Shown here: positions 36,256-49,666 of the stretch, one piece after another
Numbering within the stretch: position 1 is the stretch's first letter
Layout: the number at the start of each line of letters is the position of its first letter
Source: Podaxis mareebaensis
Lineage: Eukaryota > Basidiomycota > Agaricomycetes > Agaricales > Agaricaceae
Assembly: GCA_018524725.1 (NCBI GenBank)
Contig: JAEUWP010000360.1
Span: 1 to 64,000, forward strand
Length of the DNA: 64,000 bases
Direction: 5' to 3'
Translations under genes and position numbers: made by a program
Notes under the pieces: generated by a model
Databases searched by the model: none
Seen by the model: only the letters and a program-made list of their open reading frames with translations
What the model was told of the DNA's origin: nothing

Positions 36256-39234
36256 CTACTCCGGATAAGTCCATAGAACGTTCAGAGCCCATAAACAACA
36301 CAAAAAGATCGCGGTCTTTCCCTCCAACCCCCACATCCAATTCATCTTGCCCACCAGTTTGTCCAAGCGCACCGAGGGTCTTGGACTTGTCGGTGACGGC
36401 CCATCCGCCAGTCTATCCACCCACCTTCTCCCCGGTGTTGGTCGAACGGGCGTGTCCGGCTCAGGAGGCAACGGATTCCCATCCATACCCTTCCTCGCGG
36501 ACTCTGCATCTGACGGCATCAGAGGGATCGACTCCGCCTCACCACCCCCGTTAGCAGCACGACCCCCTCGACTCGAAGTCGATGGCACAATCGACCCCAC
36601 AGGCACCCCATTCACCTGCACAATCGGCAAGTTCTGTGGTTCCCTGCACACAATCTTCGTCACCTCCCCAGTCGCATTCGCAACTCGATGGCAAAGGTAC
36701 ACAAAGATAAAACTCGTCAACACAAAGTTGATCGGTCTCCACTTCGTCCCAGGAACAACCAACAACACACCCTTCGTATCCCCCGCCAACCAAAAATGAT
36801 ACTGCATGATGAACAACTCCAACGAACACTTGCCTACGAACATAAACGCCCTCGAAGACGCTGAGCGCAGCGTCGCATTGGCGTTCCTCAGCACCACAAA
36901 CGCCAAAACTGGTAGAGGCGAGATGTATGGGTGCCAACCATTATACATGAACTTGCTCTCTTGCATCAACTCGAATGCGAAGAACCATACGAGTACGAGA
37001 ACAGACACTGCAGCGGCAGCTTTGACAGCTACTTGCCACTTTGGGCGGTCTGTAAGCCTATACTCGCGTATTTTGATAACAGCCAAAGCAGCGAGCATCC
37101 CAATGTATACGATCCAAAGATCTAGTGTGACTCGGAACGTCCACTCCCGTGCCGACCACCGAATATTGAAAATGTCCTTCAACACCCCAAATAGCATTTC
37201 GAGTGGCCACTTCGCCTTGAAGAAACATGTAACGAAGGACGCAGAGAGGAAGATCTTGCCCAGCAGGAAGGTCGTGCGCTCGTTGTATTGCGAACCAAAG
37301 AAGAGCGTGGCATAGATGATGAGGTACCACATCGAGACCAGAGGTGCGAAGTAGTAGAACATGTAGTCGGTGTTCATTGTGTAGGCCAGAAGCACTGTCA
37401 GGAGATTCAATCGGACCATGATCTGTGTGTTGAGTCAGTAAAGCAGTAAGAAGGAAAATTTGATACGAAGAGAAGTAGAACTTCCAGGTACGCACCTGGG
37501 CGACCCGCACGAAGGAGAAATCAGCCTTCCGCAGATAGAAAGTGGTATGACCATAACCAGTCATGAAAAGATAGGATGCGACCAGCACGCGAATGGGATT
37601 ATAGATGCCTGAAATCTTTGAGGCACCAAAGTAGTGATAGACAAGAATCGCGACTACCGAAGATTCAAGTCAGATTAATGGATTAATTGCGCGAACTTAA
37701 AAATTTACTGACGCTGCATCCAACCTTTCCATTCATCCGTCTGATCTCGATTCAAGAACCCCAAATCCTTATCCCCTCTTCTGAGCGTGAGGAGGCCAGA
37801 CGCCAAACACACAACAGAAAGGAAAGTGAAAGCCCAAGGGTCGAATTGTTTCTGTTCCTTAAGCCAAAGACCTGTCCGATCTGCGACGTAAATGAGGAAT
37901 GCCCCTGCACTTAACACGAGCGCAGGTATCTCGTTCTCTCCCAACAAAGACGTAATGATATCTCGAATTCCCGAACCTAATTAACGTCGAAACGTTACAC
38001 TCAATCAGAATCTCCCCGAGTCCGGATGAAGCAAATTCGTACCTGACTTGCGCACCCTAAACCAGGTATACGGCCCCCACACCAACACCAAGAACAGCAC
38101 AAACGCATGGACGAGCGAAGGCACAGGATACCGATTACAGCACGTCTTATTGAACGGGTAAACCTTGGGCAACGCATTATTGCATCTCAAGTTCAGCAAA
38201 ATATTCGCCTGGGCTCTAACAACCCCATCATTGAAATGCAATCCATCCTCCGTCTGCGAAGCATCCAACATCTCGTTGAACACTCGCGGAATGGCGATAG
38301 GCGACACCGTTGGTTGTTCACTCCCAATCCAGACCGTCTCGAGTCCATTAGCAGCAGAGTACACGCGTTGATACAAGTCGGAATTCATGGCGTCGATATC
38401 AGATGGATGCATCGTTGCCAGGCGGTCGGGTGTGAGCTTGGATGGGACGACACGTTCGACCGGGAGTAAGACCGTCAAGTCCGCTGGCCAGATTGGTTGT
38501 TGCATGATCGTCGAGATACAGTGCGCCATGTTAGCTCGCCATGTCGATACGCCGCCCGAAGTATTCGCATAACGCAAATACCAAAGACCCGACCCAAGCA
38601 CAAGAAGTGCTGGACGTTTAGCTTTTGTAGAGGCGTCGTGGGAAGAAGCAAGAAGGTCGATAGTATGGCTACTATTGAGGAACGGATCCCAAAAGAACGA
38701 TAATTTCGTGCCCTCGGACGAGTGCAATTTGTGGTCTAAATGTTTCTGGTTATCGTTCGCAGGGGCAAGCGGAAGATCCGGGTCGAGGATGTTGGCGAAT
38801 TGGAAAAAGAGCTTCCGGGTAATGGAATCGCCAATAAAGATGACGTTTCGTGAGTGTAGACATTTTTCAGAATCTTTGGGTGTGTAAGTGTGGAGCATGC
38901 ACCCTGGAGAATTTCAGGAGTGCGTGATTGAATTGAGTAAAGTACGTATGTGCCAGGGTGAAGACTGCGTACCGTCAGGTTGCCAGTTTTTCCAATTCTC
39001 GTCTAACCATGTGCCGGTGTTGAGAAGAGCATGACAGTGCATAGGGTCTAGCCAATCTTTCGGCAGAGGGGTGGTGTCAGTGATCCCATATCTCAAAAAT
39101 CAAGAGCCTCCTAACGAACCAAATAGTGTTGTCCGCAGCAGCCCGAGGATTGCAGCAAGGCATAGCGCAAGGACTCCAAGATAGTGAGGCCATGAGGGAT
39201 TCAACACAAAACTTGGCGGCCGTAAAGGTGACAT
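36256..39234 (-). CDS. CAS1: CAS1-domain glycan O-acetyltransferase
   Basis: Multi-span Golgi-type enzyme that O-acetylates surface polysaccharide, first known from Cryptococcus capsule, with human homologue CASD1. Six exons (39120-39234, 38973-39047, 38043-38903, 37713-37976, 37496-37653, 36256-37422) give 879 residues. A signal-anchor lies near residues 18-38. The luminal SGNH-like domain follows with [23 protein letters not shown], the [12 protein letters not shown] nucleophile block and the DGLHFNDGV Asp-His block. Roughly a dozen membrane segments follow, including YAEADFLIY-type spans and [18 protein letters not shown], with [19 protein letters not shown]. The tail is Ser/Pro-rich and ends in one more hydrophobic helix. 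Confidence 0.92.
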
Positions 39235-39730
39235 TCGGAACAAATTCGAGAGGATGAAAGGTACGGGAGGGTGGTCGAGTGGAGGACAAGGCGTGGCAGG
39301 GGCCCTCCGGACTTGATAACTTGAAGATGACTAGGGATAATATCCAGCAGTGTGTTTGAACGAATGAACATGAACAGCAGGTAGAACAGTTAGGACATGA
39401 GATGTCGTAGACGAGCAGCAGAAACAGCTGAAAGCACCCCAAATAATTAACCGTGTCCTCTCATAAAGTCTCCACGTGATGTTTAAATTCAAAGGGCAGC
39501 AACCGGCTAAACATAGCTCAGTACTCAATGCTGCCCTATCCCAGTAAACTGAACGGTTTAACAGAGTGCTTTGCACGGTCAGAAGCATCGAGATAAAAAG
39601 GTCCGTTCATTACAGAAATGAATGATACAGGATGTACAATATGCAAGAAGAACAGTAATTGTCCAGTCAAGGGTCCATGGATAATGCAGGGCTGTAACGA
39701 GCACCAAGAACTGCAGTGCACTAGAAAGGA
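39235..39730. other. Intergenic, nothing recognised
   Basis: About 500 bases between the rhomboid stop codon and the CAS1 start, both genes on the minus strand. The long minus-strand frame here is the out-of-frame continuation of CAS1 exon 1 plus leader. Confidence 0.5.
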
Positions 39731-42091
39731 TCAGTTTGTAGTCGTCGTGAAGGTAGTCAAGCCTGGAAAACGCTTGGTTAGTGGAGATGATAGAAACAGG
39801 GCTCGTCTGCGTACCAGTTCTAAAGAAGAATATGTCAGTATGCGAGTTGAAGCAAGACGGAAACAGACAATGGTACGCACCCTTTGCAGTGGTTATTGGC
39901 GGCAGTGGGGAAGCACGAAAGGTATCGGCAACCAGAACAAGCTAAACGAATCAGTCAAGTGCCAAGGAAAGATTAGAACGGTACAAGAACATACCCGCAT
40001 AAGGATCATTCGTGTAGAAGTTCCGGGTGAGCACGACAAAGAGAATGATTGCCAGAGGGAGGGCAGCAATTTTGAAACTCCAAGTGATAAGGCGATGACG
40101 CTTTGTTACGCTAATCACAGGGTAGAAAACAGTTCCAACGAGGAGACCCATGACAAACCCACCAATGTGGGCTAAAAGCACCCAGTTAGCGTGTGCAATT
40201 AAGCTAAAGGCCAGATAGACTAACCGAAATTGTCAACATCTGCAAATTGCGGGTCAGCAAGCTACCAAAGGATAACGAATGGTGACTTACAAGGAATGTA
40301 GCCAATTGCAATACCAATAAGGAGTTCAATGGTCATGAAAACAAGCTGGACGACAGTAAGTCCGGATCAAGGGAAGAGAAACAAAAGTCATTTACCCTTC
40401 TCACGGGTCGGTAGTGATACTTCCAGTGGGCGAATAGATCCACCCAGGTCACCTACAACACCATATCAGTTTCTCGATCTCCATACAAGGCAACCAAAAG
40501 GCGTACCGCAACAGTTCCAAAGATCGCTCCACTGGCACCCACAGATGGGACACCAACCAACGAAAAGTTGCCACCGAGGACGTTTCTATGAATAACACGA
40601 AGTCTCAGTCACAATGCCCCTAAAAGGCTGACGTTCGCTGGTGAACGCACCCAAAAATACCAGCGGCGAAATAGGTGATGATGAACCCTCCCGAACCCAT
40701 TTCTCGTTCGATCTGCGCAGACAAGGTATATTGTGCGAGCATGTTAAGGAGAAGGTGAATTATTCCTGCGTGCAAGAAGATGGGCGTGATGAAACTGTCG
40801 TGTTGTCAGTTACGCATGCAACCGTCGATGGATGAACGAATGCGCACCGGAACCACTGGTTAGGTTCCTTCCCGTTGAAGCCCCCGAAGCCACAAATCTC
40901 TTCCAGGGAGCATATCCGGTCTGGGTCTGGTGGGTTGGCAGTATTGTTCATACCTGAGTAGTGTGTGAGCATCGCGTCTGAACTTGAATCCTGAATATGT
41001 ATACGTACAGGCCATGTTCGTCGACGTCGGTACATCAGCTACTGCTTTCATACATGGTGGGAAGCGCGCTCCGAGGTTAATGAGTGCCGTCGATGAGGGG
41101 CCCAACATCGGGTTAACCACCGGCTAGTCATCCAACCCGATATCAACGACGTGTCACTTACGGTCGGCTGTGAGAGGTTGAACGTACCTTCAACGAGATC
41201 GGACTCCCTTGCTCTCTGGCATTCAGAATCAATTCCCAGATGAAGACTCCAATCATTGCTATCGTCAGCGCCCACACTAAATCCACCCAAATCAGCAACT
41301 GGTGGACCGACAAAGCCCCTGACGAAACCTACCAACAAAAGGATACGTCTGCCTCCCAATACCCCTCTTCTTATTCTCAATCCTCTGCTCCAGGGGGTAC
41401 TTCCCACTAGCCAAAAACTTGGTAAATGCATTCCCCTTGTCGTTCTTATCTAACGGCTCCGCATACTCTATAACAGTCAATCAATCACCCTGCTAACAAA
41501 ATCCCTCATTAATCACAAAAAGGAACACACACCCAAATCATGAAGCCCACTGCGCCCGGGCACAGCCGCATTCCTAACCAACGACGCGTCCTGCGTATCG
41601 TCCAACGGCTTCGTCTTGTCCGGATCCCCAGCGGCATACCCACCACTCCCATAACTCAAACTCGGGAAATACCCGTGCTTACTGAGCCCATAATCATCCT
41701 CCTCGCTAACCTGGCTCAACCGGTCCTTTGAAGCGCCCGCGCCAGGACCAGCATTCAAGAAATCCGAGTTATTGCCACTCCCCGATTTGCCGCTGTTGTA
41801 GAATTCCGCCGCCGCACCCTGGTTACTACCACCCTTGTCCATGGATGGGCTCTTGGAATGCACACTGTAAGGGTTGGATTGTCTCCTCTGTAGATAGTCG
41901 CTTTGGACTGTTGAAATCAAGTCGCCTTCTTTCGGGTTCGTCATCGGGGAAGAGTACGAAGACGAGTGGTAGTCTGGTTGAGAAAAAGAAAAGCCAGCGC
42001 CGTTGGAGTATGCATTAGCATTGGGATCATGATGGCCGGGTCGGTCGGTGAAAGGGTCCGAATATTGATCGTCGCGATAGTGGCTGGCCAT
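39731..42091 (-). CDS. Rhomboid family intramembrane serine protease
   Basis: Fourteen exons (41533-42091, 41333-41467, 41188-41276, 41009-41123, 40848-40953, 40651-40794, 40507-40585, 40396-40452, 40291-40345, 40225-40239, 39995-40171, 39881-39941, 39815-39819, 39731-39762) splice to 542 residues. A Ser/Gly/Tyr-rich cytosolic N-terminus of about 215 residues precedes VWALTIAMIGVFIWELIL, the first span. The catalytic Ser lies in VGASGAIFG (exon 7) and the catalytic His in AHIGGFVMG (exon 11). Other rhomboid marks are WFRFITPIFLHAGIIHLLLN and GSGGFIITYFAAGIFGN. The end NHCKGTGLTTFTTTTN needs a 5-base microexon at 39815-39819. ER or plasma membrane is the likely site; substrates are unknown. 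Confidence 0.88.
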
Positions 42092-42644
42092 CTCAGAAAG
42101 TTGGTAAGTACCACTACTTAGCAACTGTAGAAGTGGTTGCGAGCGCAACTGGTCTGAGGTGTGTGATGGAAGGAGTTCAAGTCTGAAGGTGAGGAATAGC
42201 CTTATGTAGTTAAGTGCGAGCACGCCTTGTCATGGCCGCTGATGGGACGCTTTGGGTGGAGACTCCGCAGCGACCCCAAGACAACCCTGCTTCTCGACGC
42301 ACCGCCACACCACACAATGCCCGTCTTTCTTGGCTCCCTTCTTTTCCTCTTTCTTCTCACAGCTTGTGGCGTCGATCCAATCATCACGCCTCGCAGAGTC
42401 CAGCTCAGCCACCAACAATGATTTAACAGCCATTTTTACAGCGTGAATGTATCATATGTATGTTCCTACATGAAATAGCCCGAGCAAAAATATCATAGAC
42501 TATGCACAACGAACAAAGTTACGTCGACATGTGAGAATAGCAACAGCAACATTAAGCAAAACCAACAGCAGTATGATATGTACTGGTACATGCCAAGCAT
42601 ACCATCAAAACAGTAATATCCATTCCCGACTCTCCAATGCACGA
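42092..42644. other. Intergenic, nothing recognised
   Basis: About 550 bases between the rhomboid start and the stop of the ankyrin-DIL gene, both minus strand. Overlapping open frames on both strands show no family resemblance. Confidence 0.5.
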
Positions 42645-45600
42645 CTACAACTCATGCCTCCTCTCCACAGGCGTTACCTCTCCCACACTCTGCCTCCCCC
42701 TCCTTCCCCCGTGCGCAGACGGCTTCCTCGTAAGCGGCGTCAACTGCGTATTAATCCTCATCGTCTCCTCCTCCTCAACAACCCTGTGCAAATCATCCGC
42801 CGAATACGACGGGTGCAACGTCTTCTCCCTACTCCCCTGCCCCTCATTCCCAACCTCCTCACCCTCGTCATCATCATCCGTAAACCTCGGATCCACAGGT
42901 CTCCCCCATCTAGCAGCGGAAACCACACCATCAATCCTCTGCAACGCACCAACACCCACTTCCCGGATTTTGCGATTACGACACCGCCAGGACATAATCC
43001 CACCACTTTCTTCCTGGCTCCGAGTATGACTGAGGCGACTGGAACTTCTTTGACTGTCCATACTCTTTCTCGATGAATAATCCGAATGACCGTTTGCCGA
43101 TGCATTTGAATTTAATTTCCTCGGCAACGCAGCCAGTAGACGAGGGTCCGAAGGGAACAGTAGTGGGATCATGTATCTCGAATCGAGTAGCTCACCGAGG
43201 GGCTCTGGTGGCTTGATAGGTTCCCAGATGGACTTGTCTTTCGTCTTGTCAAAGAGGAGGTCTATACTAAGCTGGGGGTTGAGTTCGGATGTTCCATTGG
43301 TAGTGGCCGATGAGAATGATTGATCGCCCTCGACTTGGAGTGAGGAAATGCTTTCACGATCCCCTTCTCGCTCCTTGAACTGTCATATCAGCATCCTTCA
43401 GTTTTGCAGCTTTAATATGTTGACAATGATGGTACTTGCCTCCTTACGCATAGCTTCCACTCCCATCTTGACACGATGCCTCTCCCAGTCTTTTTGCAGT
43501 TGCGTCAAATATTGTATGCATTCATCCGTCATACGACCTTCATTAACTTCATATTTGTAATCCCGGACCGCCCGACGCATCTAGTCTCATAACATCAGTT
43601 CATTAATCAAGTATCCATCATCCAACAAACGTACCTGTAACGGATTGATTCCTCTCATCGACTGAATCGTCGCCACAAGATCAGGAAACTCCGTGATAGA
43701 AGATAGACACTGTATCACAACATTAACAACATTCGCACCGGAAACCACTCCGCGAGTCATACACATACCTGGAGCCAATTCAACAAATCCCTCACAGGTG
43801 CAAAATGGGTCAAGATTCCGTTTGGTAACCCAACCTCTGCAATCCAGTCTTCCAAAACAGATAAGTTCAGGTTGATCTGCACAGCTCTCGACCTGCAGAG
43901 GTACTTCCTGCGAGTAATAATCCGGTTGAATGTTTCGCCTACATAGCCACCCAAACGTCAGGATACGAACGTAATAAGTTTTATATAGGCTTACAAGCAG
44001 TCCAGTAAAACACCTGGGACCACAGTTGCGTTATCAACGCCGGGTTCACATCCGACATCACCAAAAACGAATGCAGCGCGGACAAGAATGCCGTTAAATC
44101 CATTGGCGACGGTACTTGCGGTGCCACTGATGCCGCATCTGAAAACAATGCGTAAAGTGGAGTGGAAGGCTGTGACTTCTTCGAAAAGCCCTGTCGTAGA
44201 GACGAAAACCTTCTCTGGGTTGGCGAGAGTGGTCGCCCAGGAGTTGAAGGTGCCGTTGCAGACGCGATCGAGCGGTTTGTGTTAGTGTTGATGCCCTTTT
44301 TACGTCCAGTAAGTGAGCGAATGAAGGACCATTCGGATTCAAATTGGACCGAGTCAAGGTCCGAGGAGGGGGAGAATTCGAGAAGAGTGCTGTCGAGAAT
44401 TTGGTCTATTCGTCGTTCAGCAAACCTGATGATAAAGACTTATGGCAAATGGTTGAGCCTAATCTTAGTGATGATGAGAGAGAATCCTACCGAAGACGGA
44501 ATTGATGACCTCTTCAATGATGTCAAACGAGCCCATGAAGTCGCAGGTCTGATTTATGGCGTTATCGCATTGGATAAAGTGTAGCCATAGGGTTGTGTTG
44601 TATAGCCAAAAGACGAGACAGGTGAGGTCTTCCGCTCGGCTCTGGGAAATTAATCAATGAACTAAAGTTCCATGAGAGAAGGTCAAGAACCCACGTAGAA
44701 GGCTTCTTCAATTGTGTCAGTGGCCGATAAAATTAGCTCTTCCAGCCACGTATGGTCGCAAGCCAAGCAAGCAAATCGTGTCAACATGTAGAGTGAGTTG
44801 GCTGGTGTGGCATCCTTTAACGAGGGTGGATAGTTCGTAACGAGCGACTCAAGTATCCGGGGTAGTGTAGCTGGAGAAAAGACAAGCATGGATGAATAGT
44901 CTAATGGCGGTGTCTTTGGGCTGGAGAATCAGACGGTCATGACGCCGAAGAAGATAAATCGAATCACTCACGTATATCTCATCATTGTCGGGGTCATCGC
45001 TCTCGTCGTCCGAGGTATCCGAATCCGATGAAGGAAATTCTGGTTCTTGCCCCCACCAATTTGGATGTACGCCAAGAACCTTTGCCACATCTTCGCGTAG
45101 TTCTTTCCGTCGCCCGCGACGTTTCTGTTGTTGGTCAACCTGCCTTCGTCTCTGATCCATTCGACTTCCCTCCCAACCTTCACTCCTCATAGCTTCCTCA
45201 AGCAGAAGTGCGATATCTTCTCTGCCAGGCACTATCGAGTGCGCAGTCACAATATCCAAAGGCGTCAGATTCCGTTTCGTCAACGCGAACGGCGAACAGC
45301 CATGGGTCATCAGATACGAAATAAGAGTCGGTGGTGAAAGTAACGCGGCATGATGTAGAGGTGTCCACCCGGCTGTCATGAACGATTTGGCCTCAGCCCT
45401 GAGATATCCAAGCAAGCAGGCAAAGTCAACGAACCATTATCAGGCTGCATATCGGCACCCTGAGCAACTAACAATCTAACACACTCCTCCCGCTCAATAT
45501 CCCGATCGCTATCGCCACCAAAGCCTTGTATGGCCGAACTGACAAGCCCCAGACCATCTTCATCGCGTACACTCAAGTCAAGGTGTGCCTGTGCTTGAGG

Positions 45601-45828
45601 GTCCGTGAGGAGGTGTTGCAGCAAGGTGAGATCCCCAAAGACGCATGCGCGCGAAGCGCAGTGGGCCACGAGTTCCGATTTTTCGGAGGGTGAAAGGCCT
45701 GAATGGATGCTTAGGAGACTGGAAATTTGGGCAGGGGTTGGGTAGAGAGGATGGAGATCCGGTTCAGGAGTGAGGTCGAGAGAGTTGAGATTTATGGATG
45801 CTGGTGGGACTGGCGTTGTAGTCGTCAT
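42645..45828 (-). CDS. Ankyrin-repeat and DIL (dilute) domain protein
   Basis: Multi-exon minus-strand gene beginning MTTTTPVPPASINL. Resolved exons include 45435-45828, 44968-45372 and 44695-44900. Two or more ankyrin repeats lie in the first 190 residues (GLVSSAIQGFG, CVRLLVAQGAD, GWTPLHHAALLSPPTL and LTPLDIVTAHSI). An acidic linker follows, then a dilute (DIL) domain: LPRILESLVTNYPPSL, LYMLTRFACLACDHTWLEELI, DLTCLVFWLYNTTLWLHFIQC, SFDIIEEVINSVFVFIIRFA and LITQLWSQVFYWTACETFNRII. The tail has AEVGLPNG, LLNWLQ and a Ser/Arg-rich end. DIL domains bind cargo in class V myosins; here there is no motor, so an adaptor role is inferred. Some splice sites were fixed only by frame and family pattern. 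Confidence 0.82.
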
Positions 45829-46145
45829 GTGTTGATCACTGGTTGATTAGCTTGAGAGAGGAAACATTCAGCAGTGGCTTTGGGTGTAGGCTGTCAAGAG
45901 CGAGTCAGAGGCTGGGCAAGTGTGAGGGTAGAAAGTGATCTCGCGCAGCGAAGAGAAGGGGAAGAAATAGGACGTGATCTGGAAGAGAAAGGTTGAGCTA
46001 GTTGGCGTGTGAGGTTGCGAGTGGATGAGGAGCGGTTGCTGAGTGGATGATTCGTCGTCAATCGACCGAAATTGCAGCCTCAATTTCCACCATCAATTGA
46101 TTTACCTCCCTGCCTTTTTCGGCCCTACCTCCCATCTCCACAAAC
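45829..46145. promoter_or_regulatory. Divergent promoter ankyrin-DIL gene / RRP15
   Basis: The two start codons are 317 bases apart and point away from each other, so both promoters must lie here. No TATA box is obvious. Confidence 0.5.
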
Positions 46146-46964
46146 ATGCCTCCCGCAAAACGACAAAAACTCGACGAGTCTGCGCAACAGAAACACCATG
46201 ATGAAAATGAGAACATGGCCTCCGAGCAAGACCTGGACGACCTGGAAATGGACGAAGACGTTTCTTCAGACGACCTCTCGGGGGATGAGCCGTCTGAGCC
46301 AGACACAGATGATGCCATTGAAGACCTCAAAAAACCAAAATCAAAGCACACATCAAAACGGAAAATCAGAGCGACCGCCCCCTCAAATTTCGGTGCTACA
46401 CTACAGTCACTGCTGAGCACGGATGCACCCTCAACGCTACCACTATCACTAAAACCGTCAATCGCACGGAAACGGAATGACGAAAAGTTGGAGAAACGAG
46501 CGAGGAAGGTGTTGCAGGTGGAGAAGAAGGAGCAGGAAGATAGAGGACGCATGCGAGATGTGATAGGTGGTTGGGGAGGCGAGAGTGAGCGGGCTCTACG
46601 AAAAGTTGCTCAGCGGGGCGGTTCGTCCACCTTACCTAGTTCATTTCATTCGACGTACTCACTCTGACATTTCCAGTGGTAAAGCTTTTCAATGCTATTC
46701 AGCAATCCCATGTGAATGCAGCCGCAGCCGCCGAAGAGGCAAAAGCAGGACGGGGTTCAGGCAAGCCTACACTACCTGCACCAACCTTCGACAAGAAGGG
46801 AAAGGCGAAGGGGAAAAACAAGGGCAATATTATTGGGAGGGAGAAAGAGCGTACGTTGCGTATTTTTCTCTATGAATGATCTACTGATAACCGTTGCAGA
46901 GACGGTGGGCAAGGACGACTTCTTCGATATGATAAAATCAGGCGGCATTGTATCTAAAGTATAA
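46146..46964 (+). CDS. RRP15: Ribosomal RNA processing protein RRP15
   Basis: Nucleolar factor of pre-60S ribosome assembly. Three exons (46146-46620, 46677-46850, 46900-46964) give 237 residues, near the family size. The N-terminus is basic (MPPAKRQKLDE) then strongly acidic up to about residue 60. The conserved core starts at FGATLQSLLSTD and continues with ARKRNDEKLEKRARKVLQ and LRKVAQRGVVKLFNAIQQSH. The C-terminal signature is GKDDFFDMIKSGGIVSKV, which matches the RRP15 end. Intron donors and acceptors all preserve frame. Confidence 0.92.
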
Positions 46965-47421
46965 ATGCTACTTGATTTCTACACCTCTTTCGGACCCTCC
47001 ATGAGGTGGTTGCGCAACAATTCGAACTTTGGAGCAATCCAATTGTCATTGTCGATTACTAACGGCTGTTAGGAATGTAGGTTGCATGAACCTGGAAGGC
47101 AAGACGGCCACGCAACCTACTCGGACTGTGGAGGGTAACCGCGACGAAGTGCACTCTTTTCTGAGCACACCCTCCCATTTCAAACCCGACCACGAGCACA
47201 TTGTCTAGCTTCCGATAACCTATTATCAGCAATTCCCTAAACGTAAATCACTCCCTTGCCAAACTCGATCAGCTATGGAGTCTGTGGCAGACGTCTAGGG
47301 AAAGAGCACGCCATCTGGGCTAGGTATTGCACTCAAGCAACATATCCACGCTGACACATACAGACTCGCGGATGTATTTATCACGCATTCCGAAGCTTGA
47401 ACGCAACCAATCTGCGCGAAG
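46965..47421. other. Intergenic, nothing recognised
   Basis: About 460 bases between RRP15 and the monooxygenase gene. No open frame of note. Confidence 0.5.
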
Positions 47422-49344
47422 ATGATTTTCCCTGTTGTACTCTCTCTGCTTTCGTATTTCCTGCCTCCAAACTGGGGACCTAGTACACCCCTAACAAACA
47501 TCCACGCACATTCCGCAGCCCAACCGAAGTCTATCGCGATCATAGGGGCCGGAAGTGCCGGTCTTGCGGTCCTCAAAACGGCACTCGACATCTCTGAACA
47601 AGACAACCTTGGCTGGAACATTGTACTTTTCGAAGAACGAGAAGACGTCGGAGGCATTTGGTACGTCTTCTATTGCATCCACCACCAACACTCCTCCACC
47701 TGCTGATAGACTCACCAACTGCTTTATGTGCCACAGGCTGCCGGATTCCAGAAACCTTACACCACCAGACCTTCCAGAAACACCACTATACACGCGTCTT
47801 CGCACCAACACACCGATCCCAGCAATGACCTACCCAAACTTTGTCTTCCCACCAGGAACACCTCTATACCCTCGTCATGAACATATTCTGGAATACCATC
47901 GCGCTTACGCGAAGCATTATCACCTAAGACCTTATATCCGGTTTAACCATTCGGTCCTTAGTACCGAGTGGCGTTCTGATCATAGGGACACGCCTGAATC
48001 AACATCAACATCACATAACGCGAATACCAGGAGGACTGAAAGCCATGAACACGGAAATGTACCAGCTCGAGACGTTAAGCCGCGGACGGCATCCACGAGT
48101 TCCAGGGGCCAATGGAATGTCACTTTTGTTGATGCCGTTGGTGGTGGCGTAGTAAAGTCCGAATTCTTTGATCATCTCGTGGTGGCCTCAGGGAATCATC
48201 ACATCCCTAATATTATACATTGGCGAGGCGAGGAGGAGTGGCTTGCGCATGGCTCGGATCAACGGCATAAACGGGAAATTACGCATGCGATTTGGTATAG
48301 AGACCCGGAGAGGTATACGGGGAAGGTATTGTTGATCGTCGGTGCTGGCGCGAGTGGGGGAGACATCGCGAAACAGGTTGTGGATTTCGCCAAGAAGGTG
48401 TGTGGGTGCTGGCCCTGTCGTGTGGTATTACGACTGATCGAAGCATGGTGTTGTCTAGACGTATGTTTCTGTTCGTCATCCTGTGGACCCCATCCCTGGA
48501 ACGGAGTTAGTCTCTGAGATATCACATTTCTCGAAGGATGCGATTCACCTCGTTGATGGTACTACACTGCGAACTGTGGATACAGTTATCCTTGGAACGG
48601 GGTATCAAATTCGCAAACCATTCCTTGAGAAAACCGGTCTTGTCAAGGTTGACCCCCGAGCCAAATCCCCGTCTTTCCGATCCCCTGAACACCTTACGAC
48701 GAACCTGAAGTACTTGTTTCCATTGTACAAACACATCTTCCCGATTCTGGCGGATTTGCCAGTGACAGCTTTGGCATTTGCTGGGATTCCGATGGGAATT
48801 GCGAATTGCCCGTCAGATATTGCGCAGAGTTTGTACGTTTTACACTTGATTAAACATGGGGACCATATGCTGCCACAGAAGGAAGATCTATTAAGGGAGT
48901 TGGATGAACAGGAGGAGGAAGTCAGCAGGAGGGGATTTGATCCGTATGTCCTTGGTCATCGGCTTGTCCAGGGAACACAAAGTGATTATCAGGATGATCT
49001 TGTGGAGTTCTTGAAAAAGAAGGTGAGGTTTGACGCGTTCTTTGGGAGATGTCTGTACATCTGTTGATTTGCTGGTATTTCTGACCGCTGGATTTTTATT
49101 TTAGGGATTAATACACGATGATGGGAGGCGGTATGTTGAATTGTGGCGCAGAGAGGTGTTGAAGTACGACTATCTCCGGAGGGGATGGCTTAGGATCGAG
49201 GAGCTTGGCTTGGCTGACCAGTGGCTCAAGGGAGTTGAGACCGAGGAGCAGTGGGCAGGCTTAATGAAGCAGATTAATGAATGGCAACGAGACTGGGAAT
49301 TGAGAAATAATATCACATTTTCTATTGATAATTTTCTGGTTTAA
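47422..49344 (+). CDS. FAD-dependent monooxygenase (FMO-like)
   Basis: Four exons (47422-47660, 47737-48397, 48459-49022, 49105-49344) give 567 residues. A hydrophobic leader (MIFPVVLSLLSYFLPP) suggests a membrane anchor or signal. The FAD-binding Rossmann motif is AIIGAGSAGLAVLK near residue 40, followed by VLFEEREDVGGIW. The NADPH motif is LIVGAGASGGDIAKQ near residue 280, with LVVASGNHHIPN just before it. Later come VDTVILGTGYQIRKPF and AFAGIPMGIANCP. The family oxygenates nitrogen or sulfur groups on small molecules using NADPH and oxygen. No biosynthetic cluster surrounds it, so the substrate is open. Confidence 0.88.
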
Positions 49345-49666
49345 GTAACAGTTTTGTAAAATCATTTACACCTCAACTGAGATCCCATCTCTTCTCCCAT
49401 GCCCGCTTGCATCGCTTAATTACCGAAGTGGGATGATGTGTTGTTATCTTCGTGCCCCACAGTTCTAACTTCCAAAGTCACAAAGGATTAAAATACTTAC
49501 GTGGTGTCATGTGAGCGTAATATGACTTTGCCACGAGATTGCCGGATTGGCGAGTTCGGGTCTGCCCCCTTAACAGCCTTCCCCACCAGCCTTGACCCCA
49601 GCCTGCCCTAAACCCTGCCCCTCCACTCCTTATATTTCGCCCAGCGCCTTGATTTTTTTTTTCTCA
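49345..49666. other. Intergenic, nothing recognised
   Basis: About 320 bases between the monooxygenase stop and the GID8 start; pyrimidine-rich just before the GID8 ATG, as expected for a promoter or leader. Confidence 0.45.

Noticed and set aside
44849..44971. Read-through of ankyrin-DIL exon 2 into PKDTAIRLF and a stop
   Set aside because: Using the donor after TAC GTG A and the acceptor at 44901 restores the DIL frame (NYSSMLVFSPATLPR), as expected for the family.
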